Source: Guyanagaster necrorhizus (Eukaryota; Basidiomycota; Agaricomycetes; Agaricales; Physalacriaceae). Taken from it: a stretch of DNA of 64,000 nt. Below are positions 59,571 to 64,000 of the stretch, in pieces. The first letter of the stretch is position 1; every line of letters starts with the position of its first letter. The notes below the pieces were generated by a model that saw nothing but the letters and a program-made list of their open reading frames with translations, had not been told where the DNA came from and searched no databases. The position numbers were made by a program, and so were the translations under genes. The stretch spans positions 209,891-273,890 of the forward strand of contig NW_025064900.1 of assembly GCF_019112545.1 (NCBI RefSeq), read 5' to 3'.

Positions 59571-60879
59571 AAGTGATATCCTTAGCTAGGATGACTATTT
59601 GAACCTGGAGATAGTTACTGTGCTCAAAGTAGATCACTGTCTACATGAGCAGACAATGCATATAATTATGGATAGGATAAAAGAATTAATGGAGAAAGAT
59701 TGATTGATGAACCTTATGCTTAGGAACAGAAGAGACTCATACATGGTACTACATTTTGGATAATAGTTCACCATCTTCCAGGATGTTGGCTGAAGGGCAA
59801 ACCAGTAGAGGGGGCTGCATGTCATGAGGATAAGGACCTCATCCCTGCTTGTGCTGCTTTGAAGGTCTCGATTCTTTCGATGTCGTTCGTTTTCTCAAAA
59901 GAATTGCAAATGTATTTTACCGATTAGGCATTCGTACAGGATCCTCGAATTTGTTGTTACGTTATATAGACGATGCCGTCGGCTTTCCATTTGCTTCATC
60001 AGTGTCTGACCATGGGATTATCGCGAGTCTATTTCTGCTAGCCACAGCGCCATTCAATCATGCGACGATCCCCACGACGCGTTTGCTATGTCTAGTACAT
60101 TGGTTACGGTCGGTGCCCAAGAGCGCTTTTCGTGCCCACTGTTGCGCTTGTAGACTATATGAACCATCTTGTATGTGCATGCCCTAGCCCGGAATGATCG
60201 TTTTGTGGGTTAGATGGTCTGGCTGACCTCAGCAAGCCTGCGGGTTGTGGACCGCGCGCTTGTGCTTGGAGCTGGTGTGTCGGTGTACGAGGATGACAGG
60301 CTTCATTACTCCATTAAGTGGTTAATTTCTTTGCTCTCTGACCCTTCGCCGGTTATTCTTGGGCTGTGTGTTACTTCCGGTGTTTATGGTGTGTCCTCAA
60401 CGTCTAGAAATTCTTCAGCGCATTGTTAACACATCTTTTTCGTTGTCCAGAATCTGGGACGGTCTCTAGCATGCCGTGCTTCGTTGGCTGGCCTCAACAT
60501 GTCTTCTTCAAGAGTATGGTGTATATATCCATGTTAGCTGCAAATTTGTATATTTAACTCGGATGGACATCTGTATTTGCGGTAGTTCTATGATTAGGTA
60601 CATTGAGTAACACTAAGGATCGAAACAGGATAATGCGGCAGTTCGGTTCTCTTATCTTGCTGATGCTAGTGATTTTCTGCCTCGGTTTGAGTCATACTCG
60701 CAAACTTATATATTTTCCCATGACAATATGAGTTATTAACACGAATCTCGTGTTCCCTTGGAAGGGAAAATTAGTCAGTATTTCTGATCTACAGGGAATT
60801 GTTCTGATTTCATGACCGTCATTTCTCTTCGGCCAAGGGTGTTCTAATGACGGTGCGATTTCTACTGTTTCTGCAGCAA
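59571..60879. other. paralogous block and unidentified frames
   Basis: 59789-59865 (GATGTTGGCTGAAGGG...TTTGAAG) matches the minus strand at about 41430-41320. After it, frames at 59849-60187 (FDVVRFLKRIANVFYRLGIR) and 60214-60429 look protein-like but unrecognised. CpG content switches from nearly none to high at about 59865, exactly in this block. Confidence 0.35.
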
Positions 60880-61191
60880 GACTTGCTGGATGAGATTGTA
60901 CACAGTTTCGCTGACTTTCGAGTTTCTGACTGATATGCTCATGCAGACAGCTTGTACTCATAGAGCTTTTCAGGCATCAGGAAGTTTCGCAGCCTGTGCC
61001 GATTTGCTGATAATCTTGTAGGTGTGCATCTTTTTCGCTGATTCTCGTCTGTCGCTTGTGGACACTTCGATGTGTGCTTCAGGTACCAGCACGTCCGCGA
61101 TTCTCTGCGTAAGACATCTTTATTGAAAGAGGGCCTTCTCATTTCTCCGGGTGTCTCTCCAGACATCGATGCGGCGCGGATCCCGCACTAA
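60880..61191 (+). pseudogene. fragment of a third F-box-like gene
   Basis: The sequence reads QQDLLDEIVHSFADFRVSD then a stop, with THRAFQAS and IRKFRSLCRFADNLV in shifted frames. After a possible intron comes YQHVRDSLRKTSLLKEGLL, ending PDIDAARIPH and stop at 61191. The opening resembles F-box helices, and the broken frames indicate decay. Its 3' end belongs to the duplicated segment, matching minus strand near 39010. Confidence 0.35.
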
Positions 61192-61212
61192 AGGGGATCG
61201 AAGGGTGTTGGA

Positions 61213-61237
61213 CTCGGCAGGAACCAAGACTGCCAAG
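61213..61237. promoter_or_regulatory. conserved dyad upstream of copy B
   Basis: CTCGGCAG (61213-61220) and CTGCCAAG (61230-61237) form an inverted pair conserved with 38928-38953. A TATATAAG follows at about 61286-61293, some 70 bases before the ATG, as in copy A. Confidence 0.4.
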
Positions 61238-61361
61238 CCTCCAAGAATTGACCTCATGATACGGGTCGTACCTGCTTCTCTCCTCTATATAAGTAACGAC
61301 ACTCTCTTTGCGAAGCCTTTTCCTTTTCGCCACTGCTCGCTGTCCGTTCGATTAACCTGCC

Positions 61362-61682
61362 ATGCTTCAGTTCGTGAGCGAGTGCGTCTTGGTCATCTTC
61401 ATCGCCTACCCGATCCTTTTCGTCCTCGTTGAGTCGCACCCTCGCTTAGCGCATATCACGCCTATCTTGCTCCTCGGTCTCACGGTTGCTTCGACCTTGA
61501 TCATTTCGGCGACGTTGAACTTGATCCTTGAGTTGTGGGGTGAGGCAGAGGAGGAAAAAGAAATGTCATGCTGTCGTGGGAAGGCAGAGCTGCTGGGCTC
61601 GGAGAATAAGCCGACGTGAGTATCGTTCGTGCATGATTGCTTTCCTCCCTAAATAGCCTGTAGTGCTGAATGTCTCGTGTGA
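61362..61682 (+). CDS. 90-residue two-span membrane protein, copy B
   Basis: Exon 1 is 61362-61615 and exon 2 61664-61682, with a 48-base intron. It starts MLQFVSECVLVIFIAYPILF and is about four-fifths identical to copy A at 38483-38804, including TPILLLGLTV and MSCCR. Two hydrophobic spans are followed by an acidic tail. Without splicing it would stop at TGA inside the donor GTGAGT; with splicing it ends TAECLV, aligned with IPEGVV in copy A. Exon 1 has 254 bases in both copies. Function is unknown. Conservation of protein, intron and promoter elements argues that at least one copy is under selection. Confidence 0.68.
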
Positions 61683-62140
61683 TGGGCGTGTCGAGAGATC
61701 TTTTCTGGGCGTTGGGTTTAAGTTGGGTGCTACATTACATATCGGTCTTTTTTGTGCTGTTTGGTTCCGAACCGTCGGAGTTTAATCGATCCGAATCGTC
61801 AGAAAGTATCAACTGACTTGAACGCATCTTCGTCATTCTTCTTCGAGCCTTTCGTGCCGTCGGTCATGTGGATCCGATGAAAGAGCACGGTGGAAGGAGG
61901 AAATCGGCCGACGGTTTGCAGCAACCAGGCCGACGGATGCAACTATCTATAGCTTTCCGTCTGGTACGGCGAGCGCTGAGTATGCTTTCCCTGGACCCAC
62001 TGTGACTCGCGAATCACGGGTTAGCTCTATGGATGCGTACTCTCAAAGTTCCTTTTGCCCTTGCCGGCATCTAATCATCGCCTCCTCCGTCGAGGTATTT
62101 AAGCATCAAGAGACGACGCTCAGGCCTTCCATCTGTTTTC
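61683..62140. other. intergenic region before the MFS gene
   Basis: No gene is recognised. The first 60 bases still match the region beyond copy A (GTGCTACATTACATA against GTACTACATTACATA near 38445). The last 100 bases are the MFS promoter, with a TATTTAAG at about 62096. Confidence 0.4.
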
Positions 62141-64000
62141 ATGTCCGTCTTGTCTTCCAGAGGAAGCACGTCCGCTGAAGACACGACAGTAACTTTGTCG
62201 TCCTTGTCGTCTGATGTAGAAGTTGCGGGAGGCAGCAGCAAGCAAGTAGATGCGTCTTTTGAACGAAAAACGGTGTATGTCGCTTTTTTTTTGGTGTCCC
62301 TCCCAGTGGGATTTGCGCAAATTTTTTTTACAGGCGCCGCGTTGATATGCGGCTCCTACCCTTACTTGGGGCTCTCTACGCGTTGGCTCTCATTGATAGG
62401 ACGAACATGGGCGTGGCGCGCCTTTCAAGCATGAGCGCAGATCTCGTACGTATGCATGCATGCTTCGCTGTGGTTACCACTCATGTGCTCCATTGTCAGG
62501 GACTGGATGTCGGGGGCCGCTACAGCGTCGTATCATGTATCTATTTCGTACCGTATACCCTTCTGTTCGTCTTCTAGCCTCATTTAAAATCCCTTTGACG
62601 CGCTGATTGATTACCCATTATGTTTTGTAGCGAACTCCCCAGCAATGTGTGCTTGCGCGCAATCGGAGCCCGGAATCTCCTGAGCGGTGCTGTGCAACTG
62701 GGAATGGGCTTCGTTCCGACTTGGGGATACTTAGCACTCTGCAGGACCCTTCTAGGCGTTCTCGAGATAGGGGGGATATTGCTATCCGCATCATCATCCC
62801 GGTAACTTATCTTTTTGTATCAGGCGGGGTTTTTCCCAGCATTGGTGTTTATCGTGACTACTTGGTGAGCGCCTCGATTATTTGCGTATTTTTTCACCCT
62901 CGCATTCATTGGCGCTAGGTACAAACGCGATGAAGTTCAGAAGAAGTATGAGTATCCGGGATGTACAGACTATTATTACCATTTTGCTGATCCCTCCTGA
63001 TTGATGCAGGTTGGCTGGGCTGTACATGACGTCGATCCTCGCTGGTGGATTCAGCGCCATCTTGGCTTACGCACTGAGCCTTCTTGATGGCAAAGGAGGC
63101 CTCGAGGGATGGTCCTGGATCTTTGTGAGGAACTTTTACCTTGAAGATCCTCGACGGGTGTTCCTGATTCTTTTGCAGATCATCGATGGCGCGGCCACCA
63201 TGGTTTTTGGGATCGCGTCTTGGATATTCATCCCAGACTTTCCCGACAGGAATAGATTCCTTACCGCTGAACAGACTGCCCTGGTGTTGCGGCGTATTGA
63301 AGAGGACCGCGGTGATTCGTTGCCTGATTCATTGAGGGGAAAGGTGCTGCTGCATCTCAGTGATTGGAAAGTCTGGATATTTGGTGAGCATCTCGACTTT
63401 TATCTCCGTGACTTTGTTGTTCATAATAAATGTAGCCTTGATGTATCTGTGTGCAACGGTCCCAGCGTACGCGATCGGGTTCGTCTTCTGGCTTTTTCTT
63501 TAATAATCCCTTGACTGACTGTTTGTCGTAGGTTCTTCGTGACTTCAATTTTGAGTGGGATGGGTTGGGGTTTGCAGATGTCTCTGTTGCTTTTGAGTTG
63601 TTCTGATTGATTAGTCATGGCTTTGCTAATGGATCTATCCTACATCAACGGGACAGACTGCTCCTCCATACGTTTTCGCGGTATGTAGTCGAACACTTGT
63701 TTCAAATCGGACTGGCAGCTTATATATTTTGTTCCTGCAGGCTATTAGTGTCATATCCTTTGTGTGGTTGTCGGACAGATATCGCATGAGAGCTTTGTTC
63801 CTCGCTATACAAGCACTGATGACTATAATCGGACTGGTGTTGACGACGTACGCAAGTCGTGCTGGCTGGTGTTACACTGGTGAGTCCGGAGCTGCATTCG
63901 TTCCTTTTACTGATGATCTCTCTTAACAGGAATATTTTTGGCTAACGCAGGCTGTTCGGCAAGTATCCCCGGGATTCTAGCATATGTATGTCTTTTTTTT
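62141..64000 (+). CDS. MFS anion:cation symporter family transporter (TNA1/DAL5-like), 3' end outside window
   Basis: Exons: 62141-62274, 62334-62445, 62500-62564, 62631-62766, 62824-62864, 62919-62945, 63010-63124, 63179-63383, 63436-63478, 63532-63595, 63657-63680, 63741-63879, 63930-63985, then the window ends in an intron. Family landmarks are ALYALALIDRTNMGVAR, ELPSNVCLRAIGARN, TLLGVLE then AGFFPALVFIVTTWYKRDE, FIPDFPDRNRFLTAEQ, TAPPYVFAAISVISF and WLSDRYRMRALF. Relatives import nicotinate, allantoate, vitamins or similar anions through the plasma membrane with 12 spans; the substrate is unknown. Two joins lack a GT donor: after 62766 (ATAGGG) and after 63595 (an extra A before GTTGTT). 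The gene may therefore be damaged, or the bases may be assembly errors. Confidence 0.82.

Overview
The window is nuclear DNA of a filamentous basidiomycete, most likely a wood- or litter-decaying Agaricomycete. The evidence is the gene style: many GT-AG introns of about 42-60 bases, a 20-exon secreted laccase, a secreted Cu/Zn superoxide dismutase, several F-box/LRR paralogues, and chromodomain Gypsy and Copia retrotransposons. There is no operon, rRNA, CRISPR or convincing tRNA. Gene models were read by eye from splice sites, frame and family resemblance; nothing was searched or computed.

Layout. 1.5-4.3 kb: a complete ten-exon HAM1-domain protein. 5.5-6.7 kb: a secreted protein whose HExxH zinc motif exists only after splicing. 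6.8-8.8 kb: an F-box gene with a nonsense codon in its F-box, and a decayed tandem copy. 9.58-34.69 kb: one retroelement stack. An old Gypsy element (Gypsy-1, 9580-34692, target duplication GTTGA) was hit by a Copia element inside its 5' LTR (10033-16780, duplication ACTTA, containing an 865-base run of N) and by a younger, reversed Gypsy element (Gypsy-2, 25401-33985, duplication CTGAC) in its chromodomain region. A further module of about 1.9 kb, class unknown, lies in Gypsy-1 and, reversed, in the Copia leader. 35.4-37.2 kb: an F-box pseudogene split by a solo LTR (duplication TTCAA).

38.5-62 kb is mostly host DNA: two paralogous 90-residue membrane proteins (38.5 kb minus, 61.4 kb plus) inside an inverted segmental duplication; superoxide dismutase (43 kb); a 1-kb inverted-terminal element (46.3 kb); a possible small secreted protein (48.6 kb); an intact F-box gene (49.2-50.4 kb); the laccase (51.2-53.8 kb, minus); and F-box fragments on both strands (56.8-61.2 kb). 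62.1 kb to the edge: an MFS anion:cation symporter, cut off by the window end.

Two themes link these parts. First, oxidative extracellular chemistry: a secreted laccase and a secreted superoxide dismutase lie 8 kb apart, although nothing shows co-regulation. Second, DNA decay: the stack from about 7.7 to 37.8 kb, and a separate block at about 58.3-59.86 kb, have almost no CpG. Their stop codons often sit where CGA (Arg) or TGG (Trp) would be expected, as from C-to-T change at methylated cytosines. Gypsy-2 keeps more CpG and is the youngest layer.
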